DNA of 64,000 bases, taken from NCBI GenBank assembly GCA_003864495.1, contig ML133431.1, positions 184,067 through 248,066 of the forward strand, read 5' to 3'. This DNA comes from Nemopilema nomurai. Its lineage: Eukaryota; Cnidaria; Scyphozoa; Rhizostomeae; Rhizostomatidae. Position 1 is the stretch's first letter. Every line of letters starts with the position of its first letter. The translations under genes were made by a program, and so were the position numbers. Positions 32,121 through 46,638 of this stretch are shown here, piece by piece. The notes beneath the pieces were generated by a model. It searched no databases, was not told where the DNA came from, and worked only from the letters and a program-made list of their open reading frames with translations.

Positions 32121-32578
32121 TTATTCTTTTCGAAAACTATGTTTAGCTTTTTTGCGTCATTCTTTTGCCATTGCGACTTTTTTTGTTTCGTGTTTCTTTA
32201 AGCCTTTTGCTAAGAACAACTTAATTTTTATTTTACCATTTTTTAAAACAATATGAGATGGAATTATTGTATAGTTCGATCTAACTTTTTTTTGATATCA
32301 AAGTTTAAATTGTTGTTTAGTTAATAGTAATTGTGTTTTTCAGCTGATTTTAATTTCATCGTTTTCTGAACTGGAATAATTTTAAAATTTAATAAATATA
32401 AATCATTAGCTTGAAAAACGGCAAAAGCATTTTCTAAACTAAATTGATGGGCAAAAATGGCACGAATTTCTCAACCGGAAAGAATAATTCCAGCAATAAT
32501 ACTATCAATACATTGATATTGACGAATTAATTTTCGATTAGTGTAAAAAGTTGTTAAACCTTTATCAGAATTAACCAT
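32121..32578 (-). CDS. smpB: SsrA-binding protein SmpB, apparent one-base frameshift
   Basis: RNA-binding partner of tmRNA. The N-terminal part (GIILSGWEIRAIFAHQFSL, then YLLNFKIIPV) and the C-terminal part (LLLTKQQFKLWYQKK, IKIKLFLAKGLKKHETKK) are both SmpB but in different frames. A missing base near 32369 joins them, giving 152 residues, the usual length. The C-terminal basic tail that inserts in the decoding centre is intact. It lies 37 bases upstream of the tmRNA gene and probably shares its transcript. Confidence 0.9.
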
Positions 32579-32581
32579 AAA

Positions 32582-32838
32582 TTAAATTGTATTTCAAAGG
32601 ATACGAATTGCGATCACGATCGCAAACATTATTATTGAAATAACAATTAAAATAACCGTCATAATTGTATGCGAAAGTTTAGATTTTCGATTTAAAAATA
32701 ATTCTTGGCTACCACCGCTAATTGAAGATAAAGCTTCACGAGCTGAAGAATTTTTAAATAAACTCAAAAAATTATAATGATTGCAAGCACAAGCAAAACA
32801 ATTTCCAATCAAAAAAATATCAGTGAATAATTAACCAT
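32582..32838 (-). CDS. secG: preprotein translocase subunit SecG, apparent one-base frameshift
   Basis: Small accessory subunit of the SecYEG channel. The first frame gives membrane helix 1 (LEIVLLVLAIIIIFWVYL). The second gives the loop AREALSSISGGSQELF, the SecG glycine/serine loop with its family spacing, and helix 2 (MTVILIVISIIMFAIVIAI). One missing base in the T-run at 32751-32755 joins them into 85 residues. The gene ends 3 bases before the smpB start, a common pairing in low-GC bacteria. Confidence 0.88.
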
Positions 32839-32875
32839 AATATTAAATAAGTGCTTTTTCGATTATTTTACCAAA

Positions 32876-33958
32876 TTACATAATTTTTGTTCAACCAATT
32901 AAATATATCATTAAAATCATTAAAGGAACAATAAAATAAGTTGGACGTGGTTTTACGTCTTGAAATAAAATATGCATAAAAAATAATCCGCTACTAATTA
33001 AAGTTAACGCCATTAATTTAATATTTTTAACATCTTCGCTTAAAAACTGAAAAGTCGGTTGACTGAAATATAAATTACTGGCAATAAATAAAATCAGATT
33101 AAAAAAATGACTACCAAAAATAACCGAAATTGCCACGTTAGCTAATTTTAAATTGAATAAACTGATACAACCTAACAGTTCTGGAAAAGCGGTTGTAATC
33201 GCAAAAAATAATCCACCAACACTTTGTTGTGGAAAACCGTATTTTGATTTTAAAAAACGACCTAAATTAGAAAACACAAAAAACGTTCCTAGTAATATGA
33301 CAATTAATAAAATAACTAATAAAATTACAAATTGGGGACTAATATAAAAAGTAAAATATTTCTCTGCGGGAGTAGGATTTAATTTATTTTTTAAAACGCT
33401 TTTATTTTCTAAGCGAAATAAAATAAAAACGTAAACAAAATAAAGCATTAAAAAAAGAATTGCTGTAATTGAAACGCTTTTAAAACGTCATTCAAGTACA
33501 GTTGGAAATAACAATAATAATAAAATTAATGCATTGATAATAATGACAACTAATAATGTTAGTTTATTGCGAAAACGAATTTCATTTAAATAATAATAAC
33601 GAAAAAAAACAAAATCCAATACAATTAAAGCGGTTCCGGAAAAAAAGTTTGCACCCACAATGTTTGAAAATGATTGTGAAAAACCAGCCTTTCAACCTGA
33701 TGATGTTCCATCATTATTTAAAATTACCGAAAAAATCGTTGATAAACCTTCTGGTAATGAAGTGATTAATGATAGAAACACCAAACCAACCACTAAAATA
33801 TTAATTTTTGTTCGTTTAAATAATTCTAAAACAAAACGTGGTAAAAAATACGCGGTAATAATAACACAAATTGCTAAAACTAAAAATAACGCTCATAATT
33901 GTCAAGGTGAAGATCATAATGGTTCAAAAAATTGATCTAAAAAAGTTGGTGATTTCAT
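32876..33958 (-). CDS. Na+/Ca2+ exchanger family membrane protein
   Basis: CaCA-superfamily cation antiporter of 360 residues with about ten membrane segments. The two inverted alpha repeats are visible: SLITSLPEGLSTIFSV near residue 65 and FAITTAFPELLGCISLF near 245, each with the Ser/Thr-x-Pro-Glu core that binds the cation. A long connecting loop separates the halves. It probably exports Ca2+ against Na+ or H+; the ion pair cannot be settled from the sequence. It sits between lgt and secG on the same strand. Confidence 0.88.
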
Positions 33959-33964
33959 TAGCAA

Positions 33965-35185
33965 TTAATATAAAATTTCATACATTCAACCACGACTTCG
34001 CATATGATTAGGGGCAACAAACTGGATTCAAAATCATAAAAATACGCCAATCGTAATAAAAACAATTAATAAAGGAATTGTAATTGTCATACTATCGTGT
34101 GATTTACGCATGTTTTGCAGTCCAAATCGTAGAAGATTTGTAAAAATTAAATATCCAACTAATAAATTACCGGAACGAATATAATTAAATCACGGACCAT
34201 AGTGTTTTGATAAGGCAGTCGAATCACGCTTAGCGCAGATTCGGAATAAAATTATTGGTTTTTGATATCAAGCTAAATTTAAAGCCCGTAATTGTTGATC
34301 AATTGGCGTTCATTTTTGATAATGAATTTTGCCTTTGAAAAATCAAAATCATGAACGAAAAGGGGTGCGAGATTGAACTTTTTTTTGATTGGTAAAGCGT
34401 AAATTATCATAGTAAAGAATAGTTATTTTTCAACGTTTAGCGATTAAAAGTCATCAACGATGAAGGAAAAAAACTTTTTTTTTGCGCAAATTAATGGCAA
34501 ATTCTTTTAATAATTTTGAATATTGCGGCTGTGATCTTCAAGCCGAAAAAAACAGTTTATGGATTTGAGGAATTGTAATAAACATCATTAAAATAAAAGC
34601 GTTTCCAAGTGATTCATACAAAAATATCGGATGATAAAGTTTATGTGAATTATACGGATTGGCAATTTTGGCGGCAAATCATTTGGGAATTCAACCGTAT
34701 TTTTGTGGATAATTATCAGTAAAATAATCATTTCCTAAAAGTTCTTGATTAAAAAAATTACCTCAACGGCCAATAATTTGTACAATTAATGCTGCTTTGA
34801 TCGCAAAATCAAAATAATTTCATAATGAAATTTGGGTACGATTGCTGTGTAAAGTGAACGGAATTAAAAGATAAAGTGCACTGAAAATAATTGCCCCATG
34901 AGCAGAAAGTCCATGTAATTGTCATTGTTTGTCAGCAAAAAAACCAAAAAACCGCGTAAATCGTTCATTAAAATTAATCCCATCATCAATGATTTGACGA
35001 GTTGGTTCATGAAAGAGATAAGTTCATAAACGGGCACCAAAAATAGCGATTGGTACGGTAAATAAAGATCAAAATAACAGTGATCACATCATGGGAAGAT
35101 TGTTTTTATATCAAACAAAAGCTAAATATCCAAAGGCAACAGCAATACCAATTGAAATCATTAAACCGTAATAATTTATTTCCAT
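33965..35185 (-). CDS. lgt: prolipoprotein diacylglyceryl transferase, extended
   Basis: Transfers diacylglycerol from phosphatidylglycerol to the lipobox Cys of lipoproteins. The signature IIGRWGNFFNQE is near residue 155, with LHGLSAHGAI (the essential His-Gly region) before it. At 406 residues it is longer than typical (about 280). The extra length is a Lys/Arg/Trp-rich cytosolic stretch of roughly 120 residues before the last membrane helices. It overlaps the uvrA stop by 10 bases. Confidence 0.94.
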
Positions 35186-38066
35186 AAATGATTTTTCTGT
35201 AAAATTTGTTTTAAAAATTTCCCAGTGTAAGAACGAGAATTTTGTGCAACTACTTCTGGAGTTCCACAAGCAATAATTTTACCACCATTTTTACCACCTT
35301 TTGGACCAAGATCAATTAAATAGTCGGCTGATTTAATAATATCTAAATTATGTTCAATAACAATAATACTTCCACCTTGATCAACTAAATAGTTTAGCAT
35401 TTTTAAAAGGATTGCAACATCATAACTATGTAATCCAGTGGTTGGTTCATCAAAAATATAAAGTGTTTCATCATAATTATTCCGTTTATTAAGATGAGCA
35501 GCTAATTTTACTCGTTGTGCTTCACCACCAGAAAGTTCAATTGAACTTTGACCTAAAACTAAATAACCAAGCCCAACATCAATTAAAGTTTGTAATTTAC
35601 GGGCAATATTAATTTGGGAAGCAAATAATTTCGCAGCCGTTTGAACTTCCATTGCAAGTACATCAGCAATCGTTTTTTGTTTGAATTTAATTTCTAAAGT
35701 AGCGGCATTAAATCGTTTTCCTTTACATTCATCACATTTAATATAAACGTCAGGTAAAAATAACATTGAATGGGCAATTTGGCCGTCGCCATTACATTTT
35801 AAACAACGTCCGGAAGCGACATTAAATGAAAATCGACCCGGTTTATAACCGCGCGCTTTTGCAAGTGGAGTTTCAGCAAATAAATTACGAATGTCGGTAA
35901 AAAGACTTGTATAAGTTGCTGGATTGGAACGGGGGGTTTTGCCGATTGGATCTTGGGAAATATAAATCACTTTTTTAATTTTTGATTCATGAATAATTGC
36001 ATCGACTGGTGCTGGAATTGAAGTATTGTAACGATTTAATTGTTGTTGTAAATTTTTATAAATAACATCATTTAAAAGCGTTGATTTTCCTGATCCGGAT
36101 AAACCGGTAATACAAACAAAAGCATTTAATGGAATATCGACATTAAAATTGATCAAATTGTTTGCATTAGCATTACGAATCTTTAAATAATGATCGTTAA
36201 TTGGGCGACGTTTTTGGGGAATTGGAATCGTTTTTTTGCCGCTTAAATATTGCCCAGTTAATGATTGTGGGTTGTTTTTAATTTGTTTTGGTGTCCCGGT
36301 TGCAATTAACTGACCGCCATAACTTCCTGCTAACGGTCCTAAATCAATTAAATAATCAGATTCTAACATCGTTTCTAAATCGTGTTCAACCACTAAAACA
36401 GTATTACCTAAATTACTAATTGAACGTAATGTTTTAATTAATTTTTGATTATCATATTGATGCAAACCAATTGATGGTTCATCTAAAACATATAAAACGC
36501 CAGTTAATTGTGAACCAATTTGAGTTGCTAAACGAATTCTTTGACTTTCGCCGCCTGATAAAGTATCGGCCGAACGTGCTAACGTTAAATAATTTAATCC
36601 CACATCACATAAAAACTGTAAACGATTTTTAATTTCATTAATAACTGATTCAACAATTAAAAATTGTTCATTGGTTAAATTTAAATTTTTAATTTGTGCT
36701 AATAAATCCTCAATTGAAAGTTGAGTTAAATCACTAATGTTTAAATCATTTAAATAAACACTTAAAGCATCAGCATTTAAACGTTTCCCTTGACAATTTT
36801 CACAAATTTTATGAATTAAATACTTTTTCATCATTTTTGAATGAATTGAACGTGAAGATGTATTTAAAAAACGCCGTTTAATAATTGTAATAACGCCAGA
36901 AATAACATGATTAAGTGATAAACGACTGTCAGTTTTTTCATTTATTCATCAATATTTAACCGGAACTTTTGAACCGTAAAAAATAAGGTCACGTTCACGA
37001 TCAGTTAAATCACGAATTGGCATATCACGATCAATTTTAAAATGATTACAAAGTCCAACTAATTTTTGTCAATCTAATGATTGAGTACCAATGATCGAAC
37101 GATAAAATAAAATTCCGCCTTCATTAATTGATAAATTTGGATTGGGAATTAAAATTTTTTCATCAACTGCTAAATTTTCACCTAATCCTTTACAAGTTTG
37201 ACACGCACCTAAAACAGCATTAAAAGAAAAAAAACGTGGTTCCATATCAGGAATACTATATCCACATTCCCCGCATGAAAATTTTTGCGCATAAATTAAT
37301 TTTTGGCCATCATTAGGATAAATATGCACAAAACCGTGACCATAATTAATTGCCGTTTCTAATGCAATTGTTAAACGTTCTTGATCGGTTTGACTGTGTT
37401 CAAAATTAAATTCATCAATTAATAATGCAATATTGTGTTTTTGATTTTTAGTTAATGTAATTTCTTGATCAAGTGAATAAGTTTTCTGATTAATCATCAC
37501 TTGATAAAAACCTTCTTGGGTTCATTTGGCAAACTTGGCCTGAAATTGACCTTTTTGATTTTGAACGATTGGTGCATAAATTTTTAAAAAAACAGCGGTT
37601 GGAAATTGATTACGAATGTGACTGACCATTTTTGAAATGGTTGTCGTTGTAATTGGACCATGACCATTAACGCAGTGTGGTAAACCGGCACGAGCATACA
37701 AAACACGTAAATAATCATAAATTTCTGTGATTGTACCAACGGTTGAGCGCGGATTTTTATTAATGTTTTTTGTTCGATTGCAATAGCTGGAGTTAAACCA
37801 ATAATACGATCAACTGCTGGTTTTTCAGTTGAACCTAAAAATTGTCGTGCATAAGATGAAAGTGATTCAATATAACGCCGTTTTCCTTCGGCATATAAAG
37901 TGCCAAACGCCAATGTTGTTTTTCCTGATCCAGATGGTCCAGTTAAAACAATTAATTTTTGTTTCGGAATTTGTAAAGAAATGTTTTTTAAATTTTTTTC
38001 TCGTGCATTTAGAATCGTTATAAAATCACGCGGATTAGGTTTTTTTGGTTTTGGATTAGTTTTCAT
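35176..38066 (-). CDS. uvrA: excinuclease ABC subunit A, apparent one-base frameshift
   Basis: Damage-recognition ATPase of nucleotide excision repair. It has two ABC modules ([19 protein letters not shown] near residue 43; [14 protein letters not shown] in the second), two LSGGE signatures ([20 protein letters not shown]) and zinc fingers (CGEC..CQTC and CLKC..CDEC). The frame breaks after AIAIEQK; one missing base in the T-run at 37766-37771 restores [12 protein letters not shown] and gives 963 residues, the normal size. uvrB lies 39 bases upstream on the same strand. Confidence 0.93.
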
Positions 38067-38105
38067 AAATAAATTAATTATATGTAATTTTTGGATTGTT
38101 TTTAA

Positions 38106-40101
38106 CTAAAAACTATTTTTGTACATTAATTCAAAAATCATGTCACGGATTTTTGCTGCCAATTCAAAATCTTGTCCTTTGACCGCTAATTGTAATTTTT
38201 TTTGTAAAATAACAATCATTTGTTTCGTTTGCACACGAGTTAATTTGCTGTATTTGCGTGCTTGAATCTTAGTATAAAATTCGTTTAAATTTTGATCAAG
38301 AAAAATATCTTGAATTGGTTTTTCGATTGTTTTTGGAATAATATTATGTTTTTGATTGTAAGCTTGTTGCAAACGACGTCGTCGTTTGGTTTCAAAAATA
38401 GCTAAACGCATTGCTTCACTAATTTTATTGGCAAATAAAATAACTTTACCGTTAACGTTTCGAGCGGCACGTCCAATCATTTGAATTAATGATTTTCGAT
38501 CACGCAAAAAACCTTCTTGATCGGCATCTAAAATACAAATACGGGCAACTTCAGGAATGTCTAAACCTTCACGTAAAAGATTAATTCCAACCACGACATC
38601 AAATACACCTTTTCGAAAATTAATCAAAATTTTGGTACGTTCAAATGTTTTTAATTTACTGTGAATATAAGCAACTTTAAAATTTTGTTTTGCAAATATT
38701 CACTTAAATCTTCTGCCATTTTAATCGTTAATGTTAAAACAAAAACCCGTGTATTTTCTTTAATTGCAGCTTGAATTTCGGTAATTAAACGTTTAATTTG
38801 ATTTTTCGGTGGAACAATTTCAATGATTGGATCTAATAAACCAGTCGGTCGAATTAATTGTTCAACTGGTTGATTATTAGTTTTTTCCAGTTCAAAATCA
38901 CTAGGTGTTGCTGATGTATAAATAATTTGTGATGCTTTACGGAAAAATTCTTTTAAACGTAAAGGGCGATTTTCAAGCGCCGAAGGTAATCGAAATCCGT
39001 AATCAACCAAAACTTGCTTACGTTTACGATCAGCTAAAAACATCGCTTTAAGTTGTGGTAAGGTGATGTGCGATTCATCTAATACGATTAAAAAATCTTT
39101 CGGAAAATAATCTAATAACGTAAAAGGTAAACTATTTGGTAAACGATTTTCTAAATGATAAGAATAATTTTCAATTCCTTTACAATAACCAAATTCACGT
39201 AAGTTTTCTAAATCTTGATTAGTACGCGTTTCTAAACGATGAGCTTTTAATTGTTCGTTATTATCTCTTAAAAATTTTAATTGATTTTGTAATTCAAGCC
39301 GAATTTTTTCACATGCCGTATTTAAAAGTGGTGAAGAAATTAGATATTCTTTCGCAGGAAATAAAGTAAATGACGTTAATTCTTCGATTAAATTAAAAGT
39401 AATTGCGGCAATTTTTGATAATTTGACAATTTTTTATCAACAATTTTGATGCGTAAATAAATCGTATCATCATCTAAACCTAACGTAATTAATGGACCAC
39501 GAACAATAAATTTTCCAGCTGCTAAATCATTTTTAACATTTTCATATCCAGCTGTAATTAAATAATCAATAAAATCACGATGATTAAATGCTTGATTAAT
39601 TTGTAAATGGTATACAAATAGTTTGTATTTTTCCGGATCTAACACGCCGTAAATTGCTGCAACTGAAGCAACGACAATTACATGGGAATGCGTTACTAAA
39701 GCATTTTGGGTGCTGATTCGCATTGTTTTAATATCAGTATTTCATTTAACTGATTTATCAATGTATAAATCAGAATTTGGTAAATACGCTTCAGGACGAT
39801 AAAAATCAAAGGGGGAAATAAAATATTCAACACGATTGTGAGGAAAAAACGCTTTAAATTCACCGTATAATTGTAAAGCTAAAGTTTTATTGTGAGAAAT
39901 TACTAAGGTTGATTTTTGGGTTTTTTCAATCACATTGGCAACCGTAAAAGTTTTTCCGGTTCCGGTTGCGCCAAGTAAAACATTATGAATTTGATTGTTT
40001 TGAATTGCTGACGTTAATTTTTCCACTGCTTGGTTTTGATCACCACGTAATGAAAATTGACTAACTAATTGAAATTGGTTGGAAGACAAATTTTTTTTCA
40101 T
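38106..40101 (-). CDS. uvrB: excinuclease ABC subunit B, two apparent one-base frameshifts
   Basis: Helicase-like DNA-loading subunit of nucleotide excision repair. Walker A is [16 protein letters not shown] near residue 45. The beta-hairpin region, [15 protein letters not shown], and the helicase motifs [14 protein letters not shown] and QMIGRAARN follow; a C-terminal UVR motif contacts UvrC. The frame changes at the T-run 39430-39435 and at 38683-38686; one base missing at each site restores 665 residues, the normal length. A TATAAT lies 18 bases upstream of the ATG. Confidence 0.92.
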
Positions 40102-40118
40102 AAATAATCACAATATAA

Positions 40119-40124
40119 ATTATA
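40119..40124 (-). promoter_or_regulatory. candidate -10 box for uvrB-uvrA
   Basis: The minus strand reads GTAAGTATAATTT between secA and uvrB, with a perfect TATAAT close to the uvrB start. The leader would be very short. No -35 consensus was identified. Confidence 0.35.
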
Positions 40125-40133
40125 CTTACAATT

Positions 40134-42497
40134 TTAATTTAAATAATTGTGAATTCAATTTTTAATTTTTTTGATGGTATTTTCTTGTAATTTAATTTTT
40201 AAATTCTGATACATTACTTCCGTTTGTTCAATAAAAGTTTGTAAAGGTTGTTTTTGGGCATAGCTTTGTAAAAAAACCACCGCTTTAATTTTACTGGATT
40301 CAATTAAATAATGTGATCATAATTCATCTAAAATTCGCAACATAATCATTTTAATTGGTGGAACAAAAAATGTTTGTTGTTCCGAATTTAAACCAGCAAA
40401 AACGTGAATTAAATAGTTAGAAAAATAACGTAAAACTGCGGTTCAATCATGAAAATTAGTTTCAGTTAATAATAATTCAGTATCATTCAAAATTCCCAGT
40501 TCAACCAATTCTAAACGAAATTTTTCGATGTTTTGACGATTAAAATGAAAATGTCGCAAACTAAAAAGATGAAAACGATATTGAATAAAATCATTGATTA
40601 AATGTGTTCAATATTCTAAAAAATTTTCAATTTTAAAAATCTTTTCCCGTTTTAAATAAATAATTGCTCTTTGTTGACTAATAATATTATCGTATTCTAA
40701 AATATTTTTCCGTTGTTCATAACTAGAATTGGTTAATTGTTTTTGGGCGCGTTTGATTGTCCGATTTAAAATCCCTGATTGTAAAGGAAGTGTTTTTAAA
40801 GAAGCAAAAATTCGTTTCAAACCGATTTTACCAAAACGTTGAAATAAAACATCATCTAACGAAATATAAAAACACGAATAACCTGGTTCGCCTTGACGAC
40901 CAGAACGACCACGTAATTGTAAATCAATTCGACGTGAATCGTTACGTGCAACGCCTAAAACCGCTAATCCACCAGCATTTTTAGCAGCTTCTTCTAAGCG
41001 AATATCGGTTCCTCGACCGGCCATATTGGTTGCAATCGTAATCGCTTTTGATTTGCCGGCATTGGCAATAATTTTCGCTTCATATTCATGGTGTTTGGCG
41101 TTTAATAATTTAAATGGTAATTGAATTCGCGTTAAAAATTTTGCAATTGTTTCTGATACTTCTAAAGCATTAGTTCCAATTAAAACTGGTTGGCCTTTAG
41201 CGTGTCGATTTTTAATATCATCAATTAAATGAGTAAATTTATAAGTATCATTATAAAAAATCTTATCATTTTCATCGTGGCGAATAATTGGTTTATTGGT
41301 TGGAATTTGAATTACTTCCATGTTGTAAACTTCCCGTAATTCATCCGCTTCCGATTTAGCGGTTCCAGTCATTCCAGCAATTTTTTTAAATAAACGGAAA
41401 AAATTTTGATAAGTAATTGAAGCTAAAATACTTGTTTCTTTCTTAATTGCAAGCGATTCTTTTGCTTCGAGTGCTTGATGTAATCCTTCTGATAAACTGC
41501 GTCCTTCTAAAATTCGACCGGTAAAATGATCAATTAATAAAATTTGTTTGTTTTTAACAATGTAATCAATGTTTTTAATGAGTAATTTATGTGCATATAA
41601 AGCATTATTAATAAAATGAAATAGTTCCGAATTTTCTAAATCAAATAAATTATCAATTTTAAAAAAAGTTTGCGCTTTTAAAACTCCACTTGTAATTAAA
41701 AAAATTTGTTTATGTTCGTGATCAATTTTATAATCGGTTGGTCTTAAACGATCGACAAAATTATTAACTTTAAGATATAAATTTGTTCGATTAATTTCTT
41801 TACCGGAAATAATTAAAGGTGTTCGACCTTCATCAATTAAAATTGAATCAACTTCATCAACAATAACGTAATCAAGCGATTCTTGCATTTTTGCATCTAA
41901 TAAAGTACGCATATTATCTCGTAAATAATCAAACCCAATTTCCGAATTGGTAATGTAAATAATTGGCTTTTTATAAGCGGTAAATTTTGCATTTGAATCC
42001 ATTGATGCAAGTATAAAACCGACTTCTAAACCTAAAAGATTAAAAATTGGTGCGTTGTTTTTTGCATCACGTTCAACCAAATATTCATTTACGGTCACAA
42101 TATAAACTTTATTGTTTAATAAACTATTAAAAAACGCCGGTAAAATCGCTGTTAAAGTTTTTCCTTCACCGGTTTTCATTTCGGCAACGTTACCGTAATG
42201 TAAAGCTAAAGCACCATAAATTTGTACCGAATGTAATTTAATGTTTAAAACATGTTTAATTGCCACCATTGCCAAGGCAAAAGCAGCAATTAAAAATTGA
42301 TTTTGAGAACGTTTTTCAACTGGTTGTTGATTAATTTGCGTTTTTAATTCATTTGCTTTAATTAATAATTCTAAGCGTTTATGATTGACTAACTTAGTGT
42401 ATTGATTTTCAATTGCTAATACTAACGGTCGATATTTACGTAAAATTCAATAATTTTGACTAAATAAATCGGTAAAACGAAATTTTAAATTATGCAT
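40134..42497 (-). CDS. secA: preprotein translocase ATPase SecA
   Basis: Motor that drives proteins through SecYEG. It has 787 residues, like other mollicute SecA proteins without the C-terminal zinc tail. Walker A is EMKTGEGKTLTAILPA near residue 109; Walker B is VIVDEVDSILIDEGRTPLI; ATNMAGRGTDIRL and LRGRSGRQGEPG are the second-domain motifs. The frame is unbroken. The start overlaps atpC by 8 bases, so secA looks like the last gene of the ATP synthase run. The partner SecG is encoded at 32.6 kb. Confidence 0.97.
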
Positions 42498-42744
42498 TTG
42501 TTAATGATTGAGTAATAATTTTAATATGATTGCCAGCAAAATAAAATAATCCACTTGAAACCTTAAAAAGTTGTTTTCGATTGCTGGTATGAACAACAAT
42601 TTCGCATGGTTGAATTTCACCAACTAACGGAATATGATTTGGTAAAACAGTAACTTCGCCAGCAATTTTTAATTTTACATTAATTGCATTAACATTGTCA
42701 GTTGCAAATAATAAATTTAATCCTTGATAAATTTTAATTTCCAT
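42490..42744 (-). CDS. atpC: ATP synthase epsilon subunit, N-terminal domain only
   Basis: Central-stalk subunit that couples rotor to catalytic head. Only 84 residues are encoded, covering the beta-sandwich domain (GEVTVLPNHIPLVGEI is the conserved edge). The C-terminal two-helix domain that inhibits ATP hydrolysis in other bacteria (total 130-140 residues) is missing. The stop is a true TAA overlapping secA, and the next bases do not continue the family in another frame. It lies 3 bases after atpD. Confidence 0.88.
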   Translation of the reverse strand: MEIKIYQGLNLLFATDNVNAINVKLKIAGEVTVLPNHIPLVGEIQPCEIVVHTSNRKQLFKVSSGLFYFAGNHIKIITQSLTNA

Positions 42745-42747
42745 AAA

Positions 42748-44244
<1,497 letters not shown>

Positions 44245-44279
44245 TTAGTTTGATTAAAATTATACTTGGTTTTCAATTT

Positions 44280-45086
44280 TTATTCTTGACTAACCTCTAA
44301 AATTTCATTCGTAATTTTTTCTTGTCGTGTTTGATTGTATTTTAATTTTAAATCCGTTACCATCGTTTTGGAATTTTCAGTGGCGCTTTCCATCATTCGT
44401 TGACGGGTGGCTTGTTCGGTTAATTGGGCAAGCATAAAACAAGCTTCGGTGAATATTTGAAGATAAAAAATTAATTGATGTTGTAAAATGACGGTGCGAT
44501 TTGGTTCAAAGGTAAATTTATAATTTATTAAACTTGGTAACGTATCATCAATCAATTCAACTGGTCAAATAGTAATTTTACGCACTTTAAAATCAGTTAA
44601 AGAATAAGGGTGGGTGTAAATAATTGAAATTTTGTGCGGAACATTATTAATTAAATCAATAATTTTTGTAAATAAAGTGTTTGCTTTTTGTCAATCGTTA
44701 AAATGATTTTGTTCCAAACTAAATCACGTTTGAATATTTAAATATTGAAAATGATTAATCCCTTTTTTGCCAATTACAATTCATTTTGCTTGACGTTGTT
44801 GTCGGTAAAAAGTAAATAAATTTGTATTATAAGATCCACACAATCCTAAATCAGATGTCAAAAGAATGTTTAATTCGGGTAAATTTTCGTCAAACGGTTT
44901 AGCATTGGTAAATTTAAAGGCAGCCATAACAATTTGTAAATCAGTAATTAAATTGTCTCAAATTTGAAATTGTTTTATTAATTTTTGATAACGCATTGTA
45001 GCAATAATTTTCATTGCCTTGGTAATTTTGGCAATTTTATTAACCGCTTTAATTTTTTGTTCGAGTACTTTTTGGTTTAGTTTCAT
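44280..45086 (-). CDS. atpG: ATP synthase gamma subunit
   Basis: Rotor shaft of F1; 268 residues. The N-terminal helix carries KIAKITKAMKIIATMRYQKL, then LTSDLGLCGSYNTNLF, the conserved core. The C-terminal helix ends TDLKLKYNQTRQEKITNEIL, as in the family. The start at 45086 lies inside the C-terminal extension of atpA (38-base overlap), implying coupled translation. Confidence 0.95.
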
Positions 45087-46638
45087 TTTGATTTTTGGTT
45101 GATTTTAAAACTGGTTTTGTGGTTGGATATTTGGCGGCAATTGATTTAACAATTTTGGTAATTTCGGTTTTTAATCATAAAGTATTTTTAACGTCTCAAT
45201 CGTTATTTTGATCAAATTTTTTTCATTGCTTGGTTTTTAAATTTTGAAAATGTTCAATTAAAGTTGATCGAAATTCGGCAATTGCTGCAACTGGTAGATC
45301 TTTCATTAAACGTTCTTGAATCGCGTATAAAATTACCACCATTAATGATTGTGATAATGGTTGTGCTTCTGGTTGTTTTAACAATTCTAAGATTCGTTCA
45401 CCGTGTGCTAAAATTTTTTGTGTTCCCAAATCTAAATTGCCACCAAATCGTGCAAATACAGCAAATTCTTTATATTGAGCTAAATCGAGTTTTAAAGAAC
45501 CGACCACTTTTTTCATTTTGGCGATTTGTGCCGATGAACCAACCCGTGAAACTGATAAACCGTAATCAATTGCTGGTTTATATCCAGCGTTAAAAAGATC
45601 AGTCATCAAAAAAATTTGCCCATCGGTAATCGAAATAACATTGGTTGGAATGTATGCTACTAAATCCTGTTGTTGAGTTTCAATTACTGGTAATGCGGTA
45701 ATTGATCCATTTCCGTTTTGTTTATTTAAACGAACAGCACGTTCTAAAAGACGAGAATGTAAATAAAAGACATCACCAGGGTAAGCTTCTCGGCCCGGTG
45801 TTTTATTTAATAATAATGATAATCCTCGATAAGCAATTGCATGTTTAGTTAAATCATCAAAAACAATTAAAACGTCTTTTCCTTGTTTTAAAAATGTTTC
45901 CGCAATCGTAATTCCAACAAAAGGCGCAATATATTTTAATGATTCTGATGTTGAAGCAGTTGCCGCTACCACAATGGTGTATTCCATTGCTTGATGCGTT
46001 TTGAATTTATTAATAATTTCTAAAAGACCAGAAGTTTTTGCACCAATTCCAACGTAAATACAAATTACATCTTTGTTTTTTTGATTAATGATTGTATCCG
46101 TTAAAATCGTAGTTTTACCGGTTTGACGATCACCAATAATTAATTCTCGTTGTCCTTTACCAATCGGAAATAAAGCATCAATTGCTAAAATACCTGTTTC
46201 TAAAGGACTATCAACTGATTGTCGTTCCATTACTCCCGGTGCAACTTTTTCAATAATCGCTTTTTCTTTCGTTGAAATGACACCTTTACCATCGAGCGGA
46301 TTTCCTAATGAATCAATAACACGTCCAAGTAATTCTTTTCCAACTGGAATCGAAAAGATTTCGCCGGTTCCAAACACACGATCGTATTCTTTAATTTTAT
46401 TTTCTTGATCTAATACAATTACACCAACATATTTCTCTTCAAGTGTAAAAGCAATTCCAACTTGATGGTTTTCAAAGACCACTTTTTCTAAATAAGCGAC
46501 ATCATCTAACCCTTGCACAATTGCAATTCCATCACCAATTGAAATCACTTCACCAGATTTCGAAAAATCAGTTTTTAAAGTAGTTGATTTTAATTTATTT
46601 TCGATAATTTTTGTAATTTCGGATAATTTAATTTTCAT
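45049..46638 (-). CDS. atpA: ATP synthase alpha subunit with C-terminal extension
   Basis: Non-catalytic nucleotide-binding subunit of F1. The P-loop is IIGDRQTGKTTILTD; GIGAKTSG, DDLTKHAIAYR and PGREAYPGDVFYLHSRLLERA are typical. After the normal end near residue 470 the frame, reading TGA as Trp, continues for about 55 residues to a Lys/Thr/Pro-rich tail (KPVLKSTKNQNETKPKS). Total 529 residues. The extension overlaps atpG, so the tail sequence is constrained by both frames. Confidence 0.95.
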
